Shown here: positions 35,035 to 44,849 of the stretch, one piece after another
Numbering within the stretch: position 1 is the first letter of the stretch
Layout of the letters: each line of letters begins with the position of its first letter
DNA from: an uncultured Pelagibacteraceae bacterium
Lineage (GTDB): Bacteria; Pseudomonadota; Alphaproteobacteria; Pelagibacterales; AG-422-B15
DNA: 54,955 nt
NCBI GenBank assembly: GCA_902589175.1
Contig: CACIRX010000001.1
Location: 131,983-186,937, forward strand
Direction of reading: 5' to 3'
Translations under genes and position numbers: made by a program
The notes under the pieces: model-generated
The model's input: only the letters and a program-made list of their open reading frames with translations
Database searches by the model: none
Told to the model about the DNA's origin: nothing

Positions 35035-36606
35035 ATGGTTTTAAATTTAAGTGTTCCAGAACTAAAAGAGCTTAAGCCAAAGATAACAGTATTTGGAGTC
35101 GGTGGTGCAGGCGGTAATGCAATTAACAATATGATTCAATCCGGATTATCGGGAGTTGAATTTGTTGCAGCCAATACAGATGCACAAGCTCTGTCTAAAT
35201 CATTAAGTGATTCAAAAATGCAATTGGGTGTTCAGGTTACTAAGGGATTGGGAGCTGGTTCTCATCCTGATATCGGTAAATCCTCAGCCGATGAAACTAA
35301 ACACGAAATAATGGAAAGACTTGAAGGTACAAACATGCTTTTCATTACCGCTGGTATGGGTGGCGGTACTGGTACAGGCGCCGCTCCAGTGATAGCGCGT
35401 GTTGCTAGAGAATTGGGTATACTTACTGTAGCAGTTGTTACTAAACCATTTCAATTCGAAGGTGCTGGAAGAATGAGAATTGCTGAGCAAGGGCTAAAAG
35501 AGTTAGAACATTTAGTAGATACAACAATTGTTATTCCAAACCAAAATTTATTTAAAGTTGCTGATGAGAAAACAACATTTGCCGATGCATTTTCTATGGC
35601 TGATGATGTATTGCATGCAGGAGTAAGAAGTATTACCGATTTGATGGTCGTACCGGGATTAATCAACTTAGACTTTGCTGATGTAAAGACAATCATGAAT
35701 AATATGGGACGCGCAATGATGGGCACAGGTGAAGCGTCTGGCGACAATAGAGCAATAGAATGTGCTCACAATGCAGTTACAAATCCACTGCTTGATGACT
35801 ACTCTTTGGATGGAGCCAAAGGATTATTGATCAACATAACTGGTGGAACTGATTTAACATTGCATGAGGTTGATAAAATTACAAATGAGATAAGAGAACA
35901 AGTTCACCCTGATGCAGACGTAATTGTTGGATCAATCTTTGACGAAAATCTTGAGGGTAAAGCTAGAGTTTCTGTTGTTGCAACTGGGTTAGAATCTCAT
36001 GACAAGCCATCAAAGAGAATAATTGATTTACAAGTAAATAATAGTTCAACAGTTTCATCAATTCCAGCAGCTCAAGTGAATGGAACAGGATCTATTCATG
36101 CTTCAGCTAATCAAGAAGATGAAATCCATAAAAATTCTGATCCATATATGTACATGGATAGCTCAGATGAAAAGGATTTAGATTCAATGAATGATGAAAC
36201 AACAATTGTTGAAGAGGAAACTTCTGAACCAGAAATGATTGCTGAGCCTGAAGTTGAACCAGAACCAATCGAAGAACCAGAAATGGAAGTTGCTGAAGAA
36301 GAGGTAATTGCTGAGCCAGAACTGGAATCAGAGCCAGTTTCTGAACCAGAAATGATTGCTGAGCCTGAAGTTGAACCAGAACCAATCGAAGAGGCAGTAA
36401 TGGAGCAGGAAGAGTCTTCTCAAAGTATTATGGATTTAATACACGCAAATAGGGAAAATTCAGATAGCGATTCGCCTGACTTATTTAGTGACCAAAACGT
36501 GCATCAACTGGATGAAACACATAATTCTATTGAAGCTGATGAAGAATTAGAAACCGATCAAGATTTACTTGAAATTCCATCTTTCTTGAGAAGACAGAGT
36601 AAATGA
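35035..36606 (+). CDS. ftsZ: Cell division protein FtsZ, relocated
   Basis: FtsZ is the tubulin-like GTPase that forms the division ring. The 523-residue protein has an N-terminal core (about 15-325) with the GTP-binding '[13 protein letters not shown]', the tubulin signature '[16 protein letters not shown]' and the T7 loop '[11 protein letters not shown]'. A long C-terminal linker rich in Glu, Pro and Ser follows (about 340-500), then the conserved tail peptide '[14 protein letters not shown]' that binds FtsA and other partners. The linker holds a 54-bp exact DNA repeat. The gene lies between mraZ and rsmH rather than after ftsA, and its stop overlaps rsmH by 4 nt. The core looks fully intact. 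Confidence 0.98.
   Translation: MVLNLSVPELKELKPKITVFGVGGAGGNAINNMIQSGLSGVEFVAANTDAQALSKSLSDSKMQLGVQVTKGLGAGSHPDIGKSSADETKHEIMERLEGTNMLFITAGMGGGTGTGAAPVIARVARELGILTVAVVTKPFQFEGAGRMRIAEQGLKELEHLVDTTIVIPNQNLFKVADEKTTFADAFSMADDVLHAGVRSITDLMVVPGLINLDFADVKTIMNNMGRAMMGTGEASGDNRAIECAHNAVTNPLLDDYSLDGAKGLLINITGGTDLTLHEVDKITNEIREQVHPDADVIVGSIFDENLEGKARVSVVATGLESHDKPSKRIIDLQVNNSSTVSSIPAAQVNGTGSIHASANQEDEIHKNSDPYMYMDSSDEKDLDSMNDETTIVEEETSEPEMIAEPEVEPEPIEEPEMEVAEEEVIAEPELESEPVSEPEMIAEPEVEPEPIEEAVMEQEESSQSIMDLIHANRENSDSDSPDLFSDQNVHQLDETHNSIEADEELETDQDLLEIPSFLRRQSK
36222..36275 (+). repeat. 54-bp repeat copy 1 in the ftsZ linker
   Basis: This copy is identical over 54 bases to 36339-36392, with an offset of 117 bp (39 codons, in frame). 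It encodes an acidic stretch beginning '[18 protein letters not shown]'. Exactness suggests a recent in-frame duplication; a degenerate intermediate unit ('[17 protein letters not shown]') lies between the copies. Confidence 0.9.
36339..36392 (+). repeat. 54-bp repeat copy 2 in the ftsZ linker
   Basis: Second copy of the exact 54-bp repeat. The first mismatch with copy 1 is at 36393. Slippage or recombination between the copies would alter linker length by 39 residues without a frameshift. Confidence 0.9.
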
Positions 36607-37523
36607 CAAATAAAGAACTTGGCCACAGGCCAGTTCTTATTGAAGAGGTTATTGAACAATTAGGGCCAAAAGACAATGAAACATACATCGATGCAACATT
36701 TGGATACGGGGGATATACAGAGAGAATCCTTCAAAGCTGTGAATGTAAAGTCATTGCAATCGACAGAGATCCAACAGTCAAAAAACAAGCTGAAAGATTT
36801 AAAAAAAAATTCGGCAGTCGGTTTTCTTTTGTACATTCTAAATTCAGTCAGATTGATAAAATTTTCAAAGAAACAAAAGAAAAAGAAATTAACGGTTTCG
36901 TATTTGATATAGGAGTTTCATCAATGCAACTAGATGATGCAAATAGAGGGTTTTCATTCATGCAAGATGGCCCCCTAGATATGAGAATGAGTCAGGATGG
37001 CCAAACAGCTTCAGACTTAATAAATAAAAAGGACAAAGATGAGCTTGCTGATATCATCTATCATTACGGAGATGAGAGAAATTCAAGAAAAATTGCAAGA
37101 AACATAGAGAAGAACAGAACTCAAAAAAAAATTGAGAGTACGATTGAGCTTGCAGAAATAATCAAAAAATCGTTTCCTTCAAAATATTACAAAAAACACC
37201 CTGCGACGAAAACATTCCAGGCTATTAGAATTTTTATTAATAATGAAATACAAGAGCTTCATGCTGGTCTCAACCAAGCTTTTAATTTACTAAGAGCGAA
37301 TGGGAAGATATGCGTGGTCACATTCCATTCAATTGAGGACAGGTTGGTAAAGAATTTTACAAATAAAGTTTGTTTAAGAAATAAAAAGACCAAATTAATA
37401 AAACCATCTTCCAAGGAAATATTAAGTAACCCAAGATCTCGTTCGGCAAAGCTTAGAGTCATTAAGCGTGAGCGATTAAACTTTAATTATATTCCGATAT
37501 CTGAGTTAGGATTTGAATTATGA
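36603..37523 (+). CDS. rsmH: 16S rRNA (cytosine-1402-N4)-methyltransferase
   Basis: RsmH (MraW) methylates C1402 in the decoding centre of 16S rRNA. The 306-residue protein has '[14 protein letters not shown]' at the N-terminus, a SAM-binding motif '[16 protein letters not shown]', '[30 protein letters not shown]' and C-terminal '[15 protein letters not shown]' and '[14 protein letters not shown]'. All are diagnostic. It overlaps ftsZ and ftsL by 4 nt at each side (ATGA), so translation is coupled. The usual partner, mraZ, is displaced by one gene. Length is normal. Confidence 0.97.
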   Translation: MTNKELGHRPVLIEEVIEQLGPKDNETYIDATFGYGGYTERILQSCECKVIAIDRDPTVKKQAERFKKKFGSRFSFVHSKFSQIDKIFKETKEKEINGFVFDIGVSSMQLDDANRGFSFMQDGPLDMRMSQDGQTASDLINKKDKDELADIIYHYGDERNSRKIARNIEKNRTQKKIESTIELAEIIKKSFPSKYYKKHPATKTFQAIRIFINNEIQELHAGLNQAFNLLRANGKICVVTFHSIEDRLVKNFTNKVCLRNKKTKLIKPSSKEILSNPRSRSAKLRVIKRERLNFNYIPISELGFEL

Positions 37524-37864
37524 TAAGTGCTTTCTTTAAAATATTGTCCGTTGCTATTTTGTTAACCGGATTACTTGCAATTATGGTTATAAAAAACATT
37601 TCAGCCGAAAAGCAAAAGTATATTAATGAACTTGAATTAACACTTCGAGAAGAACAAAAGATAAATGAGCTTTATAAAATTGAGTGGGACCATTTAGTCT
37701 CGCCAATGAATATTAAAAAAATATCAGAAATGATTATTACTAATGATTACGAAAAGTATTTTGTTGTATTAGATAATGAAGATATTGAAGAAAATAATGA
37801 ATTATTTAATGATGTTATTGAAGTTTATGAAACATCAACAATTAATCAAAATTTGGCAAGGTAA
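37520..37864 (+). CDS. ftsL: Cell division protein FtsL-like
   Basis: A 114-residue bitopic membrane protein with a short cytoplasmic start, one transmembrane helix (about residues 5-26, 'ILSVAILLTGLLAIMVI') and a periplasmic coiled-coil ('EKQKYINELELTLREEQKINEL') followed by 'LVSPMNIKKISEM', which resembles the FtsL/FtsL_2 family. FtsL links FtsB-FtsQ to FtsW-FtsI at the septum. Position between rsmH and ftsI supports the call more than sequence does, as FtsL is poorly conserved. It overlaps rsmH by 4 nt and is 5 bp before ftsI. Confidence 0.85.
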   Translation: MISAFFKILSVAILLTGLLAIMVIKNISAEKQKYINELELTLREEQKINELYKIEWDHLVSPMNIKKISEMIITNDYEKYFVVLDNEDIEENNELFNDVIEVYETSTINQNLAR

Positions 37865-37869
37865 ATTCC

Positions 37870-39645
37870 GTGAAAAAAAAGCGGAATACTGGCCGAAAGA
37901 AAATTGATATATATCAAAAGAGTTTTTCATTTACACACAGATACAATAAAGAAAAGTTTGCTTTTGAAAGATTAAAGTCTTTAAAGAGTAATTTTGCTCT
38001 TAAAATAAATAATCGTTTAATATTGTCAGCGATTGTTTTTAGTAGTTTGTTTTTGGCAGTAACAATCAAGATGATAGAAATTAATTTACTTTACACCGAA
38101 AAGGGAAATTATTTTGTTGAGAATGTTGAGACAAAAAGGGGAAATATTCTAGATAGGAATAATACCTCTCTTACAGCAAATTTATTAACATCCCATATAT
38201 CTGTAAATCCAAAAGCTGTGTACGATAAGAAAAAATTTATTAGTAAAGTCTCAGCAATAAATAATAGGTTTTCCGCAACTGATCTTGATAAATTGGTATC
38301 TGAAAAAAAATTCTTCTGGCTTGATCGAAATGTTGAACCCTTAGAATTACAAAAGTATATAGATTTAGGTGAAACTGGAATTGAATTCAGAGATGCTTAT
38401 AAAAGAAAATATCTTCACAGTGAACTTTTTAGTCATTTAGTTGGAAAAGTTGACATTGATAATACAGGCGTATCTGGACTAGAAAAATCTTTTAATAAGT
38501 TTCTTCAAAATGAAGAAAATAATGATTTGATATTATCTTTAGATACAAGAATACAACACATTGTTCGCGATGAAATACTAGCTGCTATGAAACTATATAA
38601 AGCAACTGGTGGCTCAGGACTCATAATGAATGTCAATAATGGAGAAATTCTTGCCATGACATCACTTCCAGATTTTGATCCCAATACTAAAAATGCGAAT
38701 GACAATGATAAGTTCAACAAAAACACATTAGGTGTATATGAGTTTGGTTCAGTGATGAAAATATTTACTGCAGCAATGGGAATTGAGGAAAAAATTTTTC
38801 AGCCAAATACAAAGTACGAGATTGAAAATCATATTTATATTGGAAAGCACCGTGTAGAGGATGTTCACAGGCCTTGTGAGATAAAAATGTGTTCTGTTGA
38901 AGAAATATTTGTTGAGTCATCAAATATTGGAACGATAAAAATGATTAGAGATATTGGTAAAGAATTACAGCAAGAATATTTGTCTCAACTTGGATTACTT
39001 CGTCAAGTAAATATTGGAATACCAGAAAAAGCAATTCCAATTGTTCCTGACCCATGGAGAACAGTTAATACAGAATCAATTTCTTACGGTTATGGCCTTT
39101 CAGTATCACCATTGCATTTGGCTGTAGCTACATCAGCTGTAGTAAATGGAGGATATTTAATTAAGCCATCTCTAACAAAATTAGGAGATGATATGCGATA
39201 TGAAAATCAAATTTTTTCAGAAGAGACCAGTGAAATTATGCGTTACCTTTTAAGCCAAGTTGTTGCAAAAGGGACTGCCAAAGAAGCCTTTAACAAGGAT
39301 GCTGATAAAGCATACACAGAAGATGGTAAGTTTAAATATTTGGTTGGAGGTAAGACAGGCACATCTCACAAAATAGACAAAAAATCCTACACAAGAGAAA
39401 AGTTAACTACTTTTATATCGGTACTACCCATACACAAGCCTAAGTATGTAGTTCTTATCTCATTAGACGACCCGAAAGGGATTAATAGAGAATATGGAGA
39501 GCCATATAATACTTGGAACTGGAGTGATGCTGGGTGGAATGCGGCAAGAGTTTCAAGACAAATTATTGATAGAGTAAGTCCTATTTTGGACATAAAGGTA
39601 AGATACATACCTAATGAAAACATGCTTATTAATACCTCTCTTTAA
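37870..39645 (+). CDS. ftsI: Septal peptidoglycan transpeptidase FtsI (PBP3)
   Basis: A class B penicillin-binding protein, 591 residues, that crosslinks septal peptidoglycan. An N-terminal transmembrane helix (about 48-70) is followed by the dimerisation/pedestal domain with 'KRGNILDRNNTSLTAN'. The transpeptidase has SxxK with nucleophile S294 ('FGSVMK'), SxN in 'VESSNIGT' and KTG at K495 ('GGKTGTSHK'). The basic N-terminus of about 45 residues is cytoplasmic. The start is GTG at 37870. It is directly followed by murE. Length and motifs are normal. Confidence 0.96.
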   Translation: MKKKRNTGRKKIDIYQKSFSFTHRYNKEKFAFERLKSLKSNFALKINNRLILSAIVFSSLFLAVTIKMIEINLLYTEKGNYFVENVETKRGNILDRNNTSLTANLLTSHISVNPKAVYDKKKFISKVSAINNRFSATDLDKLVSEKKFFWLDRNVEPLELQKYIDLGETGIEFRDAYKRKYLHSELFSHLVGKVDIDNTGVSGLEKSFNKFLQNEENNDLILSLDTRIQHIVRDEILAAMKLYKATGGSGLIMNVNNGEILAMTSLPDFDPNTKNANDNDKFNKNTLGVYEFGSVMKIFTAAMGIEEKIFQPNTKYEIENHIYIGKHRVEDVHRPCEIKMCSVEEIFVESSNIGTIKMIRDIGKELQQEYLSQLGLLRQVNIGIPEKAIPIVPDPWRTVNTESISYGYGLSVSPLHLAVATSAVVNGGYLIKPSLTKLGDDMRYENQIFSEETSEIMRYLLSQVVAKGTAKEAFNKDADKAYTEDGKFKYLVGGKTGTSHKIDKKSYTREKLTTFISVLPIHKPKYVVLISLDDPKGINREYGEPYNTWNWSDAGWNAARVSRQIIDRVSPILDIKVRYIPNENMLINTSL

Positions 39646-39648
39646 TAA

Positions 39649-41082
39649 ATGCCAAATCACTCCCTTCTAGAAGAAATTAAATTAAAGAAGATAAAATTTA
39701 ATGGAGTCTCATCAGACTCGAGATCGATAAAAAAAGGAAATATTTTTTTTGCAATCCCTGGAAATGAAATAGATGGATCCAGGTTCATCAATCAAGCAAT
39801 TAAAAAGGGTGCAGCAGCTATTGTTGTTCCATCATATAGCAAAGAAAGATATCCCAAGAATACGACAGTGATAAAAGCTAAAGATATTAGAAAATCACTA
39901 TCGCTATTAGCATTTGAAATAAACAAAAATAATATTGAAACAAAAATTGCAATAACTGGAACTAATGGAAAAACATCTGTTGCATATTTTTTAAGTTATT
40001 TACTGAGAATTTCAGGAAAGAGTGTAGCTACTATAGGTACTTTAGGAAACTCTGTATTAAAGAGAAATAAATATAACCTTACTTCACCCGAACCGATTGA
40101 TCTTTCAAAGCAATTAAAAAAGCTAGGTCAAAAAAAAATAAAATATTTAGTTATGGAAGCATCAAGTCATGGCTTACATCAAAGCAGATTTTATGGAATG
40201 AATTTTGATGTTTGTGCGTTAACAAATATATCACATGATCACCTTGATTATCATAAAACTATAAATAATTACATAAAAAGTAAAATGATCCTTTTCAAAG
40301 ATTATATACATAAGGATAGTAAATTAATTATTAATTCAAAAACAAAATACATTAAAAAAATAAGATCAATTTTAAAAAAAAATAAATCCGTTAAGCCATT
40401 ATATTTTCAAGAAAATAGAAATTATAAAATTATTAAAATCCTAAAAAAAAATGATATTCAACATGTAAAAGCAATAGTGGGCAGTAAGCGAATTCTTTTA
40501 AAGTTTAAAAATTTTCCAAATTTTCAGATAGAAAATTTTATATTTGCAATTTCAATTTTGAATTTAATTGGATTTGATCCTAGAAAGCTATCAAAAAGCA
40601 GTCTTAATTGCCCTTCAGTATTAGGAAGAATGGAATATGTTGGTAGAACAAAAACAGGTGGAAAAGTTTACGTTGATTTTGCACACACGCCTGATGCTCT
40701 TAAAAATTCAATTGTAGAGTCAAAAAAGTTAGAGACATCAAACGTACATGTTTTATTTGGTTGCGGTGGAAATAGAGATAGAAAAAAAAGACCGCTAATG
40801 GGTAAAATAGCTTCAAAATACGCTGATAAAGCAACAGTCACAGATGATAATCCAAGATATGAAAATCCAGCAAGGATTAGAGAGGAAGTGATTGGAAATT
40901 TAAAAAATATATCTGAAATTGGTAATAGAAAACTAGCCATAAAAAAAGCTATTAGCGAATTAAAAAGAGGCGATTTGCTTCTTATTGCCGGCAAAGGCCA
41001 CGAAAAATTTCAATCCATCATGGGAAAAAAATTTCCTTTTGATGATGTTAAAATTGCTGAAAAATATTTACAAAAAAAATGA
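39649..41082 (+). CDS. murE: UDP-MurNAc-Ala-Glu:meso-DAP ligase
   Basis: MurE adds meso-diaminopimelate to UDP-MurNAc-L-Ala-D-Glu in the cytoplasm. The 477-residue protein shows the Mur ligase P-loop 'AITGTNGKTSVAYF', 'SSHGLHQSRFYGMNFDVCALTNISHDHLDYH', and 'DDNPRYENPARI', whose DNPR signature specifies meso-DAP rather than lysine. The C-terminal 'LIAGKGHEKFQ' is also typical. Length is near the usual 490. It starts 3 bp after ftsI and ends in a 4-nt overlap with murF. The MurE and MurF N-terminal domains share the 'DTRS-KKGNIFFAI' pattern, consistent with their common origin. Confidence 0.97.
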   Translation: MPNHSLLEEIKLKKIKFNGVSSDSRSIKKGNIFFAIPGNEIDGSRFINQAIKKGAAAIVVPSYSKERYPKNTTVIKAKDIRKSLSLLAFEINKNNIETKIAITGTNGKTSVAYFLSYLLRISGKSVATIGTLGNSVLKRNKYNLTSPEPIDLSKQLKKLGQKKIKYLVMEASSHGLHQSRFYGMNFDVCALTNISHDHLDYHKTINNYIKSKMILFKDYIHKDSKLIINSKTKYIKKIRSILKKNKSVKPLYFQENRNYKIIKILKKNDIQHVKAIVGSKRILLKFKNFPNFQIENFIFAISILNLIGFDPRKLSKSSLNCPSVLGRMEYVGRTKTGGKVYVDFAHTPDALKNSIVESKKLETSNVHVLFGCGGNRDRKKRPLMGKIASKYADKATVTDDNPRYENPARIREEVIGNLKNISEIGNRKLAIKKAISELKRGDLLLIAGKGHEKFQSIMGKKFPFDDVKIAEKYLQKK

Positions 41083-42443
41083 AAAAATTCATTACAACTA
41101 CTGAAATAAACGAATTATTTGGGACCAATATTATTTGTAAAAGAATAACTGGCGCATCTATCGACACACGATCATTAAAAAAAGGTAATATTTTTTTTGC
41201 AATTAAAGGCTTAAATACAGATGGTCATAAATATTTAGTAGAAGCAGAAAAAAAAGGTGCATCTATTGCTTTTGTTCATAAAAAAGTAAGAGGCATAAAA
41301 ATACCTCAAATTAATGTTAAAGATACGTCTAAAGCACTTCTTAAGCTCGCAACAAAGTACAGAGCACAGCTAAAAACACAAATTGTGGGTATTACAGGTA
41401 GTATTGGGAAGACTGGGACAAAGGATGCAATAAATTATTTGCTTAGAAATGAGAAAGATATTTTCTGTTCGCGTAAATCATTTAACAATCAATATGGCCT
41501 GCCTCTCGAATTACTAAATATGCCACGGCATACGAAGTATGGATTTTTTGAAATAGGCATGAATCATTCAGGAGAAATAAAAAGATTAGTAAAGGTATTG
41601 CAGCCACAAACAGCTATTATTTTAAATGTTGAAAATGTTCACCTTGGTAATTTTAAATCTTTAAAAGAAATTGCATTAGCAAAATCAGAAATATTCACTT
41701 CAACAAAAAGTATTGAAAACTTAATTATTAATAGAAATTCAAATTTTTATAAATTGCTATATATATTATTCAAAAAATCAAAGATCAGTACTTGCTTAGA
41801 CATTGGAAAAGTTAAATCATCAAAAGTATATCTTAAAAAAGAGACAAATATTTCGAATATTATTAAATACCAAGTAATTCTGCCTGATGCCAGTAAACTT
41901 GATTTTAATCTAAGAAAAAATCAAAAAAATCTTATTTTTAATGCATTAGCCATTATTACTTGCTTTTATATGCTAGGTTTAAATTTAAAACTAATCAATC
42001 AATTCAAAAATGTTCCTTTTACAGAAGGAAGAGGCGAAATACTAAAATCAAAATATAAGGGAAATAAATTAGAATTACATGACCATTCTTATAATGCTAG
42101 TCCTGTTTCTATGAGAGACACAATCGATATTTTTAATAAGTTTAAAAATAAACATTTAGTTTATGTCATAGGTGATATGAATGAGCTTGGAAATAAATCT
42201 AAAAAATTTCATATGGATTTAATTAAATATCTAATACTTATTAAGGCTAAAAAAGTAATTTTTGTTGGGTCAAAACTTTATTCGCTTAGAAAAAGATACA
42301 AAAGACTTCAGTTTGAATATTATGAGAATATAGATAGTGTTATAAGTAATGCAGAAAAAATATTTAATAGGAATAGCAAGGTATTTCTAAAAGGTTCAAA
42401 TTCAATCAATTTACGAAAGTTGTCAAATCATTTAATAAGTTAA
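41079..42443 (+). CDS. murF: UDP-MurNAc-tripeptide:D-Ala-D-Ala ligase
   Basis: MurF completes the cytoplasmic pentapeptide precursor by adding D-Ala-D-Ala. The 454 residues have an N-terminal substrate domain ('TGASIDTRSLKKGNIFFAIKG'), the ATP-binding 'VGITGSIGKTGTKDAI', 'FFEIGMNHSGEIKRL', 'ILNVENVHLGNFKSL' and a C-terminal 'GEILKSKYKGNKLELHDHSYNA' with the usual 'D-SYNANP' position altered to 'DHSYNASP'. It overlaps murE by 4 nt and lies 2 bp before mraY. Very lysine-rich, as are the other Mur proteins here, in line with low GC. Confidence 0.94.
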   Translation: MKKFITTTEINELFGTNIICKRITGASIDTRSLKKGNIFFAIKGLNTDGHKYLVEAEKKGASIAFVHKKVRGIKIPQINVKDTSKALLKLATKYRAQLKTQIVGITGSIGKTGTKDAINYLLRNEKDIFCSRKSFNNQYGLPLELLNMPRHTKYGFFEIGMNHSGEIKRLVKVLQPQTAIILNVENVHLGNFKSLKEIALAKSEIFTSTKSIENLIINRNSNFYKLLYILFKKSKISTCLDIGKVKSSKVYLKKETNISNIIKYQVILPDASKLDFNLRKNQKNLIFNALAIITCFYMLGLNLKLINQFKNVPFTEGRGEILKSKYKGNKLELHDHSYNASPVSMRDTIDIFNKFKNKHLVYVIGDMNELGNKSKKFHMDLIKYLILIKAKKVIFVGSKLYSLRKRYKRLQFEYYENIDSVISNAEKIFNRNSKVFLKGSNSINLRKLSNHLIS

Positions 42444-42445
42444 CT

Positions 42446-43528
42446 ATGATCTTATATTTAATTGAGTATTTAAATCTTGGTGCCCTAAATAATTTTTTAA
42501 ATTATTTAACAGTTAGAACAGGTCTGGCGTTGTTTACTTCATTTTTTTTTATTCTCTTTTTTGGCCCATTTTTAATTAAAAGAATTGGGTCATACCAATC
42601 AATTGGTCAGCCTATTAGAGAAGACGGCCCTGAGTCTCACTTAGTAGCTAAAAAAGGGACTCCAACAATGGGAGGAATTATAATTTTGATTTCTATAGTT
42701 GGATCAATGATTCTATGGGTCAATCCTGAAAGCTATATATCTTGGCCAATTATATTCCTTCTAATATCTTTTGGATTGGTTGGTTTTGCAGATGACTTTA
42801 GCAAAGTTAAGAAAAAATCAAGTAATGGAATTTCAGCGAAAATAAGAATCTTTTTTCAAATAATAATATCGTTGATATTTATTTATTGGATAACAACTTA
42901 TAATGAAATTGATATTCAGTTATTATCCTTACCTTTTCTCAAGGATATATTTCTAAACTTAGGTTTATTTTCAATTCCATTCGTTATATTGGTAATTCTA
43001 GGATCAGCAAATGCGGTTAATCTTACAGACGGTCTTGATGGGCTAGCAATTGTTCCCATTATGATTGTCTCTGCGACTTTTGCTGTGATCTGCTACTTGG
43101 CAGGGAATATGATTTTTTCGAATTATCTTTACATTAATTATTTACCTGGAGCAGGTGAATTAACCGTTCTTTGCGCAGCCATAATTGGATCCGCTCTTGG
43201 CTTTTTATGGTACAACGCGCCTCCTGCAATGGTCTTTATGGGCGATACAGGCTCTTTATCATTAGGTGCTGCATTGGGGGGTATAAGTGTTCTAACCAAG
43301 CAAGAAATTGTATTAGCAATAGTTGGAGGAATATTCGTCGCAGAAGCGGTGTCAGTAATTCTTCAGGTTGGATCATATAAGTTAACCGGCAAACGAATAT
43401 TCAAAATGGCTCCCTTACACCATCATTTTGAGAAGAATGGTATTGCAGAATCAAAAATAGTAATTCGTTTTTGGATAATCGCTTTAATTCTTGCTTTGAT
43501 TGGACTCGCAACACTTAAGATTAGGTAA
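42446..43528 (+). CDS. mraY: Phospho-MurNAc-pentapeptide transferase (MraY)
   Basis: MraY transfers phospho-MurNAc-pentapeptide to undecaprenyl phosphate to form lipid I in the inner membrane. The 360-residue protein has ten hydrophobic segments and family motifs 'GTPTMGGIIIL', 'GFADDFSKV', 'NAVNLTDGLDGLAI', 'GFLWYNAPPAMVFMGDTGSLSLG' and 'PLHHHFEKNG'. The catalytic aspartates (two in the DD of 'ADDFSK' and one in 'LTDGLDG') and the His cluster are all present. 2 bp after murF and 4 bp before murD. Length is normal. Confidence 0.98.
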   Translation: MILYLIEYLNLGALNNFLNYLTVRTGLALFTSFFFILFFGPFLIKRIGSYQSIGQPIREDGPESHLVAKKGTPTMGGIIILISIVGSMILWVNPESYISWPIIFLLISFGLVGFADDFSKVKKKSSNGISAKIRIFFQIIISLIFIYWITTYNEIDIQLLSLPFLKDIFLNLGLFSIPFVILVILGSANAVNLTDGLDGLAIVPIMIVSATFAVICYLAGNMIFSNYLYINYLPGAGELTVLCAAIIGSALGFLWYNAPPAMVFMGDTGSLSLGAALGGISVLTKQEIVLAIVGGIFVAEAVSVILQVGSYKLTGKRIFKMAPLHHHFEKNGIAESKIVIRFWIIALILALIGLATLKIR

Positions 43529-43532
43529 CTAA

Positions 43533-44849
43533 ATGTTGAAGTCAAAATGTTTTTCAAAGAAAAGCTATGTAGTCATTGGCATGGGAAAAACAGGATGTTC
43601 AATTTATAAATCTCTTATAAATAGTGGAGCTGCAGTATATTTTTGGGAAGATAATCCTAAACACTCAAAAAAAATATCAAATAAAGGATATAAAAAGTAT
43701 TCTTCTAAAATAAGTCAAATAGACTATGTTATACCTAGTCCTGGAATTTCTACAAAAGGAAAGTCAGCACATAAACTGATAAAAAAATTAACTTCAAAAA
43801 ATACTAAACTGATAAGTGAATTAGATTTATTTCAAATATACCTGGATAATTTAAATATAAGGAACCAGATTAAAATAATTGCGGTTACAGGCACAAATGG
43901 AAAATCAACAACAGTATCGCTTATTCATCATATTCTTAAAAAAAATAAATTTAATACAGTGCTTGCGGGGAATATAGGTAACCCGATTTTCGAAACAAAG
44001 ATGATTAAAAAAGGTTTTTATGTTTTAGAATTATCATCTTATCAATTAGAGAGCTCCAAGATATTTCAACCTGATATTGCCTGTATACTTAATTTAACTC
44101 CAGATCATTTGGCGAGACATAATACAATGTCCAATTATGGTAATGCTAAATTAAATATTTTTAAAAATATAAATAGCTCACAAAAAGGTTTTTTTAATAA
44201 TGATTCAATTATTAAAAAATTAATAAAAAAGAATAATCATTTGAATAAAATGAAAAATTTAAAGCAGATTAATAAAAATAAAAAAAACTCCATTAAAAAA
44301 TTAAATGAAAATCAATATAATTTACTGAGTAACGACCAAAACTACCACTTCTCATATGAAATTTTGAAAGAAGTGGGCCTAAGCAGCAATAAAATCTTCA
44401 ATGCTTTTAAATCATTTAGAGGGCTTGAGTTTAGACAACAAATAATTTTTTCAGACAAAAGGAAACTTATTATAAATGATTCCAAATCAACAAATTATCA
44501 TTCTCTAATTGCTGCGCTAAAAAAATATAAAGATATCATCTTGATATGCGGTGGTGAGATAAAAAGCAATAATATCAGTATATTAGATGACAGTCTTGGC
44601 AATATTAAAAAAGTAATAATTATTGGAGAGGAATCTAATACTTTTCATAAATACTTTCAGAGTAAAGTTACCACAGTTTATGTTCAAAGCTTAGATAAAG
44701 CAGTGGTTGAAATGAGTAAACTTATGAAGACCAATACAGATTTCAATACTTTTTTATTTAGTCCAGGCGCTGCTTCATTTGACCAATATAATAACTTTGA
44801 AGAACGTGGAAGACATTTTAATAAACTTATAAGCAAACTTAGCAAATAA
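43533..44849 (+). CDS. murD: UDP-MurNAc-L-alanine:D-glutamate ligase
   Basis: MurD adds D-glutamate to UDP-MurNAc-L-Ala. The 438-residue protein has an N-terminal Rossmann-like domain ('YVVIGMGKTGCSIYKSL' and 'VIPSPGISTKG'), the central ATP domain with P-loop 'AVTGTNGKSTTVSLIHH', 'VLELSSYQLE' and 'ILNLTPDHLARH', and a C-terminal domain with 'INDSKSTNYHS' and 'LFSPGAASFDQYNNFEERG'. The last motif is strongly diagnostic. A Lys/Asn-rich stretch near residues 225-255 is expanded relative to the core. The stop shares one base with the ftsW ATG (TAATG). Confidence 0.95.
   Translation: MLKSKCFSKKSYVVIGMGKTGCSIYKSLINSGAAVYFWEDNPKHSKKISNKGYKKYSSKISQIDYVIPSPGISTKGKSAHKLIKKLTSKNTKLISELDLFQIYLDNLNIRNQIKIIAVTGTNGKSTTVSLIHHILKKNKFNTVLAGNIGNPIFETKMIKKGFYVLELSSYQLESSKIFQPDIACILNLTPDHLARHNTMSNYGNAKLNIFKNINSSQKGFFNNDSIIKKLIKKNNHLNKMKNLKQINKNKKNSIKKLNENQYNLLSNDQNYHFSYEILKEVGLSSNKIFNAFKSFRGLEFRQQIIFSDKRKLIINDSKSTNYHSLIAALKKYKDIILICGGEIKSNNISILDDSLGNIKKVIIIGEESNTFHKYFQSKVTTVYVQSLDKAVVEMSKLMKTNTDFNTFLFSPGAASFDQYNNFEERGRHFNKLISKLSK

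Noticed and set aside
36107-36385. Antisense frame of 92 codons in ftsZ with Leu/Gln-rich repeats
   Set aside because: It is the mirror of the Glu/Pro-rich FtsZ linker; its repeats arise from the 54-bp duplication, not from a gene.
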